A stretch of 64,000 nt of DNA from Pseudoclavibacter sp. RFBB5 (GTDB taxonomy: Bacteria > Actinomycetota > Actinomycetes > Actinomycetales > Microbacteriaceae), in contig NZ_PSTZ01000007.1 of NCBI RefSeq assembly GCF_002931555.1, forward strand, positions 1,171,087 through 1,235,086. The letters are read 5' to 3'. Under the pieces are notes generated by a model. It was not told the origin of the DNA and did not search any database. It was given only the letters and a program-made list of their open reading frames with translations. Position numbers and translations under genes: made by a program. Below, piece after piece: positions 54,307 through 62,889 of this stretch (within the stretch, counting starts at the first letter, position 1; every line of letters begins with the position of its first letter).

Positions 54307-55497
54307 CTAGTGCGCCGCCGCGGCGTCCTCCTCGTAGTCGGTCTTCGGCAGCAGCCACCCGCGGTCAGGCGCGATGCTGACGCGGACGCAGTCCATGGGC
54401 CGGAGGATGTCCTCGACGGACGGGTCGGACACCTGCGCGACGATGGTGCCGGTGTCCGTCTCGATCTCGTACTCGACGCTGTCGCCGTGGAAGATCGCGT
54501 TGAGCACGCGACCGATGTCCCCGTGCACGTCTGCCGCATCCACCCGCTCCGAGAGGCGAACCGACTCGGGCCTGATCATGAGCAGCACCTCCGTGTCGAT
54601 CGTGACCCCGTCCTGGCAGTCGGTCTCGAACTCGCGCCCGAGCGCGACGACGCGAGCCCGGCCGTCGGTCGGCTCGGCGAGCAGGGTCGCGTCGAGGAAG
54701 GTGGCCCGGCCGATGAAGTCGGCGACGAAGACCGACTCTGGACGCCGGTAGACGGTGTCCGGCACATCCACCTGCTCGATCCGGCCCCGGTTCATCACGA
54801 CGATCCGGTCGGAGAGGGTCATCGCCTCGTCCTGATCGTGGGTGACGAAGATGCTCGTGATGCCGAGGCGACGCTGGAGGCGCCGGATCTCGTTGCGCAT
54901 GAGCACGCGCAGCTTCGCGTCGAGGTTCGACAGGGGCTCGTCGAAGAGCAGCACCTTCGGGCGCATGACGAGGGCCCTGGCGAGGGCGACACGCTGCTGC
55001 TGGCCGCCCGAGAGCTGGTGCGGGGCACGGTCGGCGAAGTTCATGAGGTTCATGATCGTGAGGACGGTGTCGACCTCCTCGCGCATCCGCGCCGCCGGCA
55101 TCTTCTTGAGCTTGAGACCGTAGGACACGTTCTCGCGCACCGACAGATGCGGGAACAGCGCGTACGACTGGAACACCATCGACATGGGCCGCTGGTTGGG
55201 GGCGACGCGGATCATGTCCGCACCGTCGAGTTCCAGCTCGCCGGAGGTCGGCTCCTCGAAGCCGGCGATCATGCGCAGCGTCGAGGTCTTGCCGCAGCCG
55301 GACGGGCCGAGGAGGGTGATGAACTCGCCCGGCTCGATCTCCAGGTCGATGGAGTCGACCGCGAGCGGGTCGTCCGCTTTCGCACCGTACCGCTTCGTCA
55401 GCTTGCGGAGCGTGATGCGGCCGAGCGCGGCCTCTGGGTCGATGCCGACGGCCTCGGCGAGGCCTTCGACGGAGTCAACGACGGTGTGTGCGACCAC
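54307..55497 (-). CDS. ABC transporter ATPase, FbpC/PotA type
   Basis: A 396-aa ATPase from GTG 55497. Walker A GPSGCGKTST, signature [15 protein letters not shown], Walker B VLLFDEPLSNLDA, switch His in FVTHDQDEAMTLSD. A TOBE domain follows (VLLMIRPESVRLSER; FHGDSVEYEIETDTG). It overlaps the permease gene by 23 nt. Its family serves ferric iron, polyamine or sugar-phosphate import. Confidence 0.88.
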   Translation of the reverse strand: MVAHTVVDSVEGLAEAVGIDPEAALGRITLRKLTKRYGAKADDPLAVDSIDLEIEPGEFITLLGPSGCGKTSTLRMIAGFEEPTSGELELDGADMIRVAPNQRPMSMVFQSYALFPHLSVRENVSYGLKLKKMPAARMREEVDTVLTIMNLMNFADRAPHQLSGGQQQRVALARALVMRPKVLLFDEPLSNLDAKLRVLMRNEIRRLQRRLGITSIFVTHDQDEAMTLSDRIVVMNRGRIEQVDVPDTVYRRPESVFVADFIGRATFLDATLLAEPTDGRARVVALGREFETDCQDGVTIDTEVLLMIRPESVRLSERVDAADVHGDIGRVLNAIFHGDSVEYEIETDTGTIVAQVSDPSVEDILRPMDCVRVSIAPDRGWLLPKTDYEEDAAAAH

Positions 55498-57241
55498 GGA
55501 AGATCACCTTTCGGACGAGGAAGTTGATGATGAGGATGAGCGTCAGCACGATGAGGATCAGCACCGTGCAGTACGCGAACGCGTTCCCGAATCGGCCGGA
55601 GTCGACCTCGGCGAGGATCTGCGAGGTCATGATCTTGATGCCGGGCGTGGTCAGGAACACGATGGGCGACAGGGTTGTCATCGACCGCGCGAACGCGAAC
55701 GTGAGGCCCGTGAGGAGCGCTGACTGGATGAGCGGCAGCGTGACCTTGCGGAAGGTCGTGCCAGAGCCCGCGCCGAGCGAGGTTGAGGCCTCCTCGATGG
55801 CGGGGTGGATCTGGTTCAGCGCTGCGATGCCCGAGCGCTGACCGGACGGCAGCGACCTCGTGATGTAGACCATGACGATCGCGATGCCGCCGGCGAAGGC
55901 GGCGCTGCCTCCCGCGAGCGCGGGCAGGATCTGCACGCCGAAGATGGTCGTGGGCGTGATGTAGCTGAGCGCGTAGCCGATGCCGAGCACCGTGCCAGGC
56001 ACGGCGAGCCCGAGCATCCCGACGAAGTCGAGGATGCCGGCCGTACGCCGAAGCTTGCGCACCACGAGCCAGGCGATGAGCATCCCGAGCACACCCGCGA
56101 TGGGTGCTGCGATGAGGGCCAGGGTGGCGGTGTCGGTCATCGCCTTCGAGCCGATGCCCGTGAGCACGAACTGGAAGTGCTCGAGGGTGAACTCGTTGTT
56201 GACGCCTGGCACCTTCATGAAACCGCCGGACAGCACGGTCAGGTAGATGGTGACGATGAGCGCGCTGATCGAGCCGACGAGCAGGAGGATGGGCACGCGG
56301 ATGCTCGCGGCGGTGATCTGCTCGGATCGCCCGGTCGGCTTCCCGGTCACGGTCACGACGCTCCTCTTCGACACCCAGTAGCGCTGCACGAGGAACACGA
56401 GGAGGGCCGGGACGAGGATCGTGAGCGAGTAGGCGGCGCCGGCACTCGTGTTGTAGTCACCTGTGACGGCGAGGTACGCCCTGCTGGCGAGCACCGTGTA
56501 GTCGCCGCCGAGGACGAGCGGGTTGGCGAGGTCGGCGATCGACTCCACGAACAGCAGCAGGAAGGACCCGGCGAAGCCGGGGACCAGCATGGGGATGGTG
56601 ACGGAGAAGAACACCTTGAGCTTGCTCGCGCCGAGACCGGCGGCGGCCTCGTCGAGGCTCGGGTCGAGCGACTCGAGCATGCCCCGGAAGTTCATGTAGG
56701 CGACGGGGAAGAAGGAGAGGGAGAGGACGATCACGAGGCCGGTGAGGCCGTAGATGTCGCCCTTGATGCCGAAGATGCCGTTGCTGATCGCGCCGTTGCG
56801 CCCGAAGAGCGTGATCACGGCGGTCGCGACCGCGAAAGGCGGTGCGACGATCGGGACCATCGCGAGCAGGTGCAGTGCGCGCTTCCCACGGAACGCGACC
56901 CGCACCTGGGCGAAGGCGAACAGGAAGCCGATGATCGTCCCGATCACACCGACGATCAGTCCGAGGGTGAGGGTGTTGAGGATGATGCGGTGGTTGACGG
57001 GGTCGGTGACGATGCTGCCGAGCACGGCGAGGCCGTCCGGGGCGAAGGCTGCGGAGAGGAGGCTCACCACCGGGTAGCCGATGAGCAGCAGGAGGACGAG
57101 GGCGACGGCGAGGCCGAGGATCACGACGCTGCGATCGGCGCGTGCTCGCGTTCGTGGAGCCGGGCGCTTGCCGCGCCTGGGGGCGGCCGGGGTCGCGGGC
57201 GGCGTGGCGCCGCCCGCGACTGCTTCGAGTGTGGAGGTCAT
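55475..57241 (-). CDS. ABC transporter double permease (FbpB/AfuB type)
   Basis: A 588-aa protein with two six-helix permease halves in one chain. EAA motifs: LDEAAAGLGASKLKVFFSVT in the first half and IEEASTSLGAGSGTTFRKVT in the second. N-terminal 35 residues are basic and Pro/Ala-rich. Fused permeases like this belong to Fe(III) (FbpB) and hexose-phosphate (AfuB) systems. Confidence 0.88.
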   Translation of the reverse strand: MTSTLEAVAGGATPPATPAAPRRGKRPAPRTRARADRSVVILGLAVALVLLLLIGYPVVSLLSAAFAPDGLAVLGSIVTDPVNHRIILNTLTLGLIVGVIGTIIGFLFAFAQVRVAFRGKRALHLLAMVPIVAPPFAVATAVITLFGRNGAISNGIFGIKGDIYGLTGLVIVLSLSFFPVAYMNFRGMLESLDPSLDEAAAGLGASKLKVFFSVTIPMLVPGFAGSFLLLFVESIADLANPLVLGGDYTVLASRAYLAVTGDYNTSAGAAYSLTILVPALLVFLVQRYWVSKRSVVTVTGKPTGRSEQITAASIRVPILLLVGSISALIVTIYLTVLSGGFMKVPGVNNEFTLEHFQFVLTGIGSKAMTDTATLALIAAPIAGVLGMLIAWLVVRKLRRTAGILDFVGMLGLAVPGTVLGIGYALSYITPTTIFGVQILPALAGGSAAFAGGIAIVMVYITRSLPSGQRSGIAALNQIHPAIEEASTSLGAGSGTTFRKVTLPLIQSALLTGLTFAFARSMTTLSPIVFLTTPGIKIMTSQILAEVDSGRFGNAFAYCTVLILIVLTLILIINFLVRKVIFRGRTHRR

Positions 57242-57256
57242 TGTTCGTCTGCGCTT

Positions 57257-58306
57257 CTACTCCTTCGGAGCAGGCGCCACCTCCGCGTCGAACCGTCCCG
57301 TGAGCTCGTTGCGCGCCTTGCCTGCGGCGTCGATGTCGGCGTGCACGAGCTTGAGCGTGTCGAAGTCGACCATGTCCTCGGTGATCGTCGCGTCGGGGTT
57401 CGTCGGCACGCTGTAGCTGCCGACCGTCGCAGCGAGGTCCTGCGCCTCGGCCGTCAGGCTCCAGTCGATGAACGCCTTGGCGCCTTCCGGGTTCTTGGCG
57501 TTCTTGATGAGGGAGACGGCCCCGACCTCGTAGCCGGTTCCCTCTGACGGGAACGTCGTCTCGAGGTTCGTGAAGCCCTCGTTCACGAACTTCTGGCAGT
57601 CCTGGGCGAAGATCACGCCCGTGGCGACCTCGCCGCGGCCCGCCATCTGGCCGGGTGCGCTGCCGCTCTTCGAGTACTGGAGGATGTTCGAGTGGAGCTT
57701 CCCGAAGAAGTCGATCGCCGCATCCTGGTCGCCGTCGTTCAGCTCGACCTCGGTCCACAGCGCCTGGTACGCCGTGCCTGAGGTTCCGGGGTGCGCCATC
57801 GCGATGTTGCCCTTGAACTTGGGGTCGAGCAGGTCCTCCCACGAGGTGGGAGCCTCGGCGCCAATCTCCTCGAGCACGTCCGTGTTCGAGCAGAAGCTCA
57901 GTGCGCCGACGTAGACGCCGGTCCAGGTGCCGTCGGCGTCCTTGTACTCGTCGGGGATCTGCTCCGCGTTCGGGGAGGTGTACGGCTCGAGCAGGCCCGA
58001 CTCGTCGGCCGCGAGGTGCCCTTCAGCGCCTCCGCCGAACCACGCGTCGAACTCAGGAGTCTCGCCGGTCGCGCTGAGGCGGGCGACCGCTTCGCCGCCG
58101 CTCAGGCGGACGTAGTTGGCGGGGATGCCGGACGCGGCCGTGAACTCGGCGGCGATGAGCTGGCACCAGTCCTCCTGCGGGCTGCAGATGAACGTGACGG
58201 GTTCACTCGAGCCGCCAGCTTCAGTGCCTGCACCCGCCGAGCAACCGGCGAGGAGAGCAGTGGCGGCGGTTGCCGCTGCTGCGAGAGGAAGCATTTTGCG
58301 TTGCAT
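57257..58306 (-). CDS. ABC transporter solute-binding lipoprotein (AfuA/FbpA-like)
   Basis: A 349-aa lipoprotein with lipobox LLAGC (C22) from ATG 58306, AGGAG upstream. VTFICSPQEDWCQLIAAEFT and FDAWFGGGAEGHLAADESGL resemble the AfuA/FbpA group; NPEGAKAFIDWSLTAEAQ is the usual C-terminal segment. The Tyr ligands of iron binders are not evident, so sugar-phosphate or phosphonate is as likely as Fe(III). Confidence 0.85.
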   Translation of the reverse strand: MQRKMLPLAAAATAATALLAGCSAGAGTEAGGSSEPVTFICSPQEDWCQLIAAEFTAASGIPANYVRLSGGEAVARLSATGETPEFDAWFGGGAEGHLAADESGLLEPYTSPNAEQIPDEYKDADGTWTGVYVGALSFCSNTDVLEEIGAEAPTSWEDLLDPKFKGNIAMAHPGTSGTAYQALWTEVELNDGDQDAAIDFFGKLHSNILQYSKSGSAPGQMAGRGEVATGVIFAQDCQKFVNEGFTNLETTFPSEGTGYEVGAVSLIKNAKNPEGAKAFIDWSLTAEAQDLAATVGSYSVPTNPDATITEDMVDFDTLKLVHADIDAAGKARNELTGRFDAEVAPAPKE

Positions 58307-58401
58307 GCTGGAGAACTCCTTTGTTCTTGTTTCCGTGCTGTCGAGCATCAGGACGCTGTGCCTGACGATGCCAACGCTAGGAGCGGGGCGGGCATCCGTC
58401 C

Positions 58402-58443
58402 GTGACAGCTTGGTGATGCTCGGTGACAGCTTCGTCACCGAGC
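58402..58443 (-). promoter_or_regulatory. Direct repeats and palindrome before the ABC transporter operon
   Basis: GTGACAGCTT occurs at 58402-58411 and 58423-58432, 21 nt apart (two helical turns). The second copy lies in a perfect 10-bp inverted repeat GCTCGGTGAC / GTCACCGAGC (58418-58443). This fits tandem binding of the OmpR-type regulator encoded just upstream, or an inter-gene terminator. Confidence 0.6.
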
Positions 58444-58490
58444 GGCTGCGGGACCCGGGCTCACCTGGGTTTGGCGGGCGTCGCCAGCCG

Positions 58491-59186
58491 TCAGCGGTCG
58501 GCGCGGAGCAGGTAGCCGGTGCCTCGCACGCTCTCGATGGCCGCGGCGCTGCCAGGCACGGCGGCTTCGAGCTTGTGGCGCATCCGGTAGATCGCCGCCT
58601 TGATCATCTCCCGGTCTCCGTGGCGGTCGTACTCACCCCAGCACATGAGCAGCAGCTGCGAGAAGTCGAGCGGCGAATTCGGATGCGAGATGAGGGCGGC
58701 CAGCAGCTTGTACTCGGTGTTGGTGAGCGACACGCGCTCGGTCCCGACGATCACGTCGTGGCTCGCGGGGTCGAGCTCAAGACGGACCCCCGCGGTGACG
58801 ACGACGCGTGACGAGTCCGTGCGCCGCACCAGCCGCTGCGCTCGAAGGGCGAGCTCGCGGGGGTGGAACGGCTTCGCGACGTAGTCGTCGGCCTCCGCCT
58901 CCAGCCCGGCGATGCGGTCGGAGACCTCGCCCTTCGCTGTGACGAGCATGACCGGCACGTCCCAGCGCGACTTGATGCGCTGGCAGAGCGAGATGCCCGA
59001 GATGCCAGGCAGCATGATGTCGAGCACCACGAGGTCGGGGCGGGAGCGCTCGAGGGCGGACCAGGCTGCCTCGGCCGAACGGAACGACTCGGTGGTGAAC
59101 CCCTGCGTCTCGAGCGCGAAGGTGACGATGTCGAGCATCGCGGGTTCATCGTCGACGACGAAGGCGAGGCTGTTCGGCGCGGTCAT
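58491..59186 (-). CDS. OmpR-type response regulator
   Basis: A 231-aa regulator from ATG 59186 (MTAPNSLAFVVDDEPAM), with the DD pair at 12-13, phospho-acceptor D56 and K105. The DNA-binding domain is NTEYKLLAALISHPNSPLDF followed by MIKAAIYRMRHKLEAAVPGS and VRGTGYLL. It overlaps the kinase stop (ATGA) and lies upstream of the ABC transporter genes, which it probably controls. Confidence 0.9.
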   Translation of the reverse strand: MTAPNSLAFVVDDEPAMLDIVTFALETQGFTTESFRSAEAAWSALERSRPDLVVLDIMLPGISGISLCQRIKSRWDVPVMLVTAKGEVSDRIAGLEAEADDYVAKPFHPRELALRAQRLVRRTDSSRVVVTAGVRLELDPASHDVIVGTERVSLTNTEYKLLAALISHPNSPLDFSQLLLMCWGEYDRHGDREMIKAAIYRMRHKLEAAVPGSAAAIESVRGTGYLLRADR

Positions 59187-60082
59187 CGGCGCCGCCGTCG
59201 AAGCGACGGGTCGGCGAGCGGCAGCGTGAACATCATGGTCGTCCCTTTCCCGGAGATCGTGTCGACGTGGATGCGCCCGCCCTGCAGCTCCACGAACTGC
59301 TGCGAGATGAAGAGCCCGATCCCGGTTCCGTTGCCGAGCGGCCGGCCGCTCGAGAAGCGACTGAAGAGCCGCTCCCGCTGCGTCTCGCTCATCCCGGTTC
59401 CCCCGTCGCTGACGGAGATCATGACCTCGTCGTCTCCTGGAACGATACGCACCTCCACGCGCCCGCCGGTGGATTCGCTCCTCGCCGCGTTGTTGACGAG
59501 GTTCGTGATGACCTGACGGGTGAGCTGCGGGTCGACGAACGCGCTGACCGGGGCGCCCGGCGCATCCAGCACCACCGTGACGTCGGAGATCTCGGACAGC
59601 TCCTCGACGACTCCGCGGAACAGGACGCGGAGGTCCACCCACGTGCGTTCGATCGACACGAGGCCCGCCTCGAGTCGAGCGCGGGTGAGCAGCTGCTCCG
59701 AGAAGTTGTGCATGCGGACCGCGTTGTCGACGATGCGGTGCACGAACACCGCCTGCTTCTCGGTGAGCGGACCCGCGCGTTCCTCGGCGAGCAGCTCACC
59801 GGCCCCCTGGATGACGGCAAGCGGGGTGCGCAGCTCGTGGCTGAGCACCGACGCCTGGTCGGCGCGCCTCGTGCTGAGCTCCGTGACCTCCTCGAGCCGC
59901 TTCCGATCGCGCTCGTGGTCCTTCAGGACCAGCCAGACCGTCGCCCACGCCGCCGCGAGCGCGGTCAGTGTCGCCAGACCCATGGCCCAGTCGAGGCGGA
60001 TGGTTGCGAGCACCGCGGCAAGAATTCCCGCGGCAACCGACACGAGGAGCGCACAGGCGGCCCACCTCGACATCATCATCAC
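59183..60082 (-). CDS. Intramembrane-type sensor histidine kinase
   Basis: A 299-aa kinase beginning MMMMSRWAAC. Two membrane helices (about 6-27 and 33-53) are joined by only a few residues, so there is no external sensor domain. HisKA has H82 (ASVLSHELRTPLAVI); HATPase boxes are NLVNNAARSES, DGGTGMSETQ and GNGTGIGLFISQQ. It may sense through the membrane or through a partner such as the downstream ABC transporter. Confidence 0.88.
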   Translation of the reverse strand: MMMMSRWAACALLVSVAAGILAAVLATIRLDWAMGLATLTALAAAWATVWLVLKDHERDRKRLEEVTELSTRRADQASVLSHELRTPLAVIQGAGELLAEERAGPLTEKQAVFVHRIVDNAVRMHNFSEQLLTRARLEAGLVSIERTWVDLRVLFRGVVEELSEISDVTVVLDAPGAPVSAFVDPQLTRQVITNLVNNAARSESTGGRVEVRIVPGDDEVMISVSDGGTGMSETQRERLFSRFSSGRPLGNGTGIGLFISQQFVELQGGRIHVDTISGKGTTMMFTLPLADPSLRRRRR

Positions 60083-60163
60083 CGGATAAACCTAGACGAT
60101 CACGCAAGAGGGACACAGCGCGGTATCCCCCGCCCTCTGTACAAGCCGGCAGATGCCGACAGG

Positions 60164-60304
60164 TCAGCCCACCAACGGGTACCAGTGACGGTCACGCAAC
60201 TCGGAGTGCGATCCGAGGGCCAGCCAGGAGCCGTCGGCGACGGGGTCCGTCGGCGACGTCCACACCCGTGGGGCGTCTCGGGTTGTCGCAGCCCGGCCAT
60301 GCTG
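60164..60304 (-). other. Open 47-codon tail after the MFS remnant
   Basis: In the same frame as the MFS remnant and directly after its stop, the minus strand reads HGRAATTRDAPRVWTSPTDP then VADGSWLALGSHSELRDRHW and YPLVG before TGA. The composition looks coding but there is no proper start. It may be the end of another lost gene. No family recognised. The rest of 60083-60304 holds nothing I can name. Confidence 0.3.
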
Positions 60305-60493
60305 TCATCCACTGAGCAAGTCCCTGCGGCGCAGCGCTGCCACCCCGAGGGCCAGTGCGGTGAGGACGGCAGCTGCCCAGACCGGGCCGGCGCCACCCGC
60401 TCCGGTCTCGAGGGCGAAGATTCCCAGGACCGGGCCGGCGAAGGCACCGAGGTTGAGCGCCGCGGTCGCGTACGAGCCGCGACCTCCGCGACC
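60305..60493 (-). pseudogene. C-terminal remnant of an MFS efflux transporter
   Basis: Minus-strand reading GRGSYATAALNLGAFAGPVL, then GAGPVWAAAVLTALALGVAA and LRRRDLLSG before TGA, matches the last two helices of Cmx/arabinose-efflux type MFS proteins (the AALNxGAFAGP pattern). Nothing upstream in frame supplies the rest; the preceding bases shift to another frame, and an AT-rich junction (near 60530) precedes it. The remaining gap 60494-60647 shows no gene. Confidence 0.65.
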
Positions 60494-60647
60494 GGAACGT
60501 CCGCAGCGACGAGGGGGGCGGAGTTATTGAGTTGGCTCTCGCTGATCTTTAGCGGGCGCCTGCCCAGGTCGGAACCAGCGGCTCGTCGTCTGCTGATCGC
60601 CTCGAGGACGCCTGCAAACTGGACGGCTTGCAACAATTCGGTGCGGC

Positions 60648-61856
60648 TCAGTGTTTCCTCGTGAGCGCTGACATGAGTCGTGGTGCGGCCAGGCCGTGGA
60701 ATAGGACACTGCTGAATACGACGATGACGGTGATGTAGAGCGCCGTGTTGGCGTCGTCTTCGCGCAGTGAATTGAAGGCGAGTAGGCCGAAAACAACTGA
60801 GGCTGTACCGCGGGGTCCGGCAATCCCTACAGCTGTTCGCTCTCGCCATGTTGTTGCGCTGCCGAGAAGGGCAACGTAGACGGGAAGCATTCGAAGGACT
60901 GTGAGCGCGAGCACACCTAGGAAGATCATCTCCCATGACGCCCCACCTTCTGCAGCGAGCACGACAACGGCTCCGAATACGAACCAGATGCCGAGTGACG
61001 AGATGAGACCGACGTCGTCTACGGATGACATTTCAGCGTGGTCCAGGTCTGCTGGAGTGCTGGCGCGGGGGCTGCGAGCAGCACGGAATGCGATGCCTGC
61101 GACGAAGGCGGCGACAAACCCGTTGCCGCCCAATGTGACTGCCACCGCGTACACGAGCAGAGGCACAATGACGATACCGAGACGAAGGGCTTGACTCGTC
61201 GCCCACTCTCTTCGCACGACGTTCTTGACTGCGAGTCCAGCACCGCCGCCCAGCACTGCACCGACGAGGAGGGCCACTCCTGAGGCCACGAGGGCGCCTT
61301 CCACTGCTGGCCCAAAACGCTCGGCGTCGTTCCCCTCTGCGACAGCGAGGGCGAAGATGAAGAGAGGAGAAACGATTCCGTCGTTGTAGCCGCTCTCTAC
61401 GTTGAGGCTGTTTCTGATTTTGCTCGGGATTCTCTTGTCTCGAATTATTTCGGCTGACGCAGCGAAGTCCGTGGGGGTGACGATGCAGGCGATAACAAGG
61501 AGAAGAGCCCATTGTGCGTCTGGGAGTAGAATTGCGGCAGCTAGCACGGTGGCTACGAGTGACATGGGCAGTGCGATCGCGAGAAGTCGAGCAACGATTC
61601 GGCCCTCTCCACCGAGGAATCCTCGTCGCACTTCCGTGGCGTCCACGAAGAGGAGCACGGCGAGCACTATCTCGACGATTTTCTCGGCGACGACGGTGTT
61701 CAGATGTTCGCCGAGGTCTTGTCCGTACGCCAGGCCGGCGACGGCTCCGAGGGCTATGACAGTCAAGGGGGCGGAGACGCCGAGTCGCCCCAGCTGTCGG
61801 CTCAGCAAGGACCAGACGGCGATGGCAATCAGACCACTCACGATTAGGGCATGCAC
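60648..61856 (-). CDS. CPA1 family cation:proton antiporter
   Basis: A 402-aa protein with about 12 helices from GTG 61856. The conserved CPA1 sites are present: IACIVTPTDFAASAEIIRDK, NVESGYNDGIVSPLFIFALA (the ND pair for Na+/H+ exchange) and GPRGTASVVFGLLAF. Its codon use is visibly less GC-rich than its neighbours, suggesting acquisition. Exchanges Na+ or K+ for protons. Confidence 0.88.
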   Translation of the reverse strand: MHALIVSGLIAIAVWSLLSRQLGRLGVSAPLTVIALGAVAGLAYGQDLGEHLNTVVAEKIVEIVLAVLLFVDATEVRRGFLGGEGRIVARLLAIALPMSLVATVLAAAILLPDAQWALLLVIACIVTPTDFAASAEIIRDKRIPSKIRNSLNVESGYNDGIVSPLFIFALAVAEGNDAERFGPAVEGALVASGVALLVGAVLGGGAGLAVKNVVRREWATSQALRLGIVIVPLLVYAVAVTLGGNGFVAAFVAGIAFRAARSPRASTPADLDHAEMSSVDDVGLISSLGIWFVFGAVVVLAAEGGASWEMIFLGVLALTVLRMLPVYVALLGSATTWRERTAVGIAGPRGTASVVFGLLAFNSLREDDANTALYITVIVVFSSVLFHGLAAPRLMSALTRKH

Positions 61857-61867
61857 AGTGACTAATT

Positions 61868-62112
61868 CTATCCGGGCAGTGTCGACTGTCGGGCGGTACG
61901 CGATATCCGGCTCTTCTTCCGTGGGCCTCCGAGGTAGGGGCCGCGTAGATGGGTGATGTGGTTGTTGCGTTCGAGCGCGTAGAGAAGTCTCGAGCAGTCG
62001 GCTTCGAACAGCTCACGCGCAAGCGGATGGGGTTGCGGAGGTCTTCGACGTTGCCATCGGTGGCCTCGGGGCAGCCGACGCACGCGAAGACATCGACCAG
62101 TCGCTGGTTCAT
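61868..62112 (-). pseudogene. Probable frameshifted short gene, family unknown
   Basis: From ATG 62112 the first frame reads MNQRLVDVFACVGCPEATDG and NVEDLRNP. Near 62030 sensible coding appears to move to another frame, continuing HPLARELFEADCSRLLYALE, RNNHITHLRGPYLGG and ending at the TAG at 61868. I do not recognise the protein. In 62113-62214 a second open stretch (TLALARTREVSYRMRELSSC) ends at a stop near 62120; it also looks like a remnant. Confidence 0.35.
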
Positions 62113-62214
62113 CTCGGGTCACTTCAGCCGATGCTCGTGACAGCTGGATAGCTCCCGCATGCGGTACGAGACCTCGCGGGTTCGTGCGAGAGCCAGGGTC
62201 TTCTCGTGGTGGGC

Positions 62215-62502
62215 CTACTGGTTTTGTTGTGTTTCGTGCCACGCGATCTTCGCTGCGGCGTCGTTCAGTCCGAGGCTGCTCTGCCCGGTTGCGAGGAGGT
62301 CACCGCCGTCGGTCGACAGGGTGATGCTGTAAGTCGGGGAAGGGCCCGGTTTGGTTCGTGTTTCCAGGCGGACGTTTTGTTCGCCAAGCATGCCGTAGAC
62401 CCTCAGGTGGTGTGGGTTGCTGTTTACGTTGGGTTCGAACCAAGGCTTGGACAATCCGAAGAAATGGGTGTTGATGAGATCAACTGCGCTGCCTTGCGCC
62501 AC
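62215..62502 (-). CDS. Orphan 95-aa hypothetical protein
   Basis: Starts at GTG 62502 with AGAGGG upstream; product VAQGSAVDLINTHFFGLSKP, then PNVNSNPHHLRVYGMLGEQN and a C-terminal half SPTYSITLSTDGGDLLATGQ ending TQQNQ. Composition suggests a small soluble alpha/beta protein. No family recognised; neighbours are a degraded segment and a gene-free stretch. Confidence 0.5.
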   Translation of the reverse strand: MAQGSAVDLINTHFFGLSKPWFEPNVNSNPHHLRVYGMLGEQNVRLETRTKPGPSPTYSITLSTDGGDLLATGQSSLGLNDAAAKIAWHETQQNQ

Positions 62503-62889
62503 GGTGTGCCCTCTTTCTGACCTCGCCTGGCGAGTATCTGCACAGATTCTACCGAGTGACCGGCCACCGCGGTTGCTTGACTGACGAGAAGCGTATGCAC
62601 GACCACCCCTGGTGTCCGGCGTGAAAGGGAACAAGCGACGTGTACGGAGCGCGCGGGGCAATCGCAACGACTGGAATTTCTGTGCAAAGTTATTGAAGTG
62701 TCAGGCCGGTCGTGGGGTTGAAACGTGGTTTTGAGAGGGTCTGAGCGTTTTGATCGTCGCGGTTTTCAGCGAGGTCTGAGAGGTCGGGGTGTCCGCTGCG
62801 CCTACTTGCGTGCTCGGTACCCCTAGATTGAGTGCATCGCGACCCCGTTTCCCGGGAGGGATCGCCCCCCCTAGGAGAGAAGAACGAGC
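62503..62889. other. Gene-free interval upstream of the deacetylase
   Basis: No convincing gene on either strand. GC is lower in its middle part (around 62660-62760, with TTTCTGTGCAAAGTTATTGA). The last 30 nt, including CCTAGGAGAGAAGAACGAGC, give the ribosome-binding site for the next gene. A promoter for it is probably near 62800. Confidence 0.5.

Noticed and set aside
60100..60936. 278-codon minus-strand frame
   Set aside because: It overlaps the end of the antiporter and reads as Arg/Ser/Pro-rich shadow; only the separate-frame MFS remnant inside it looks genuine.
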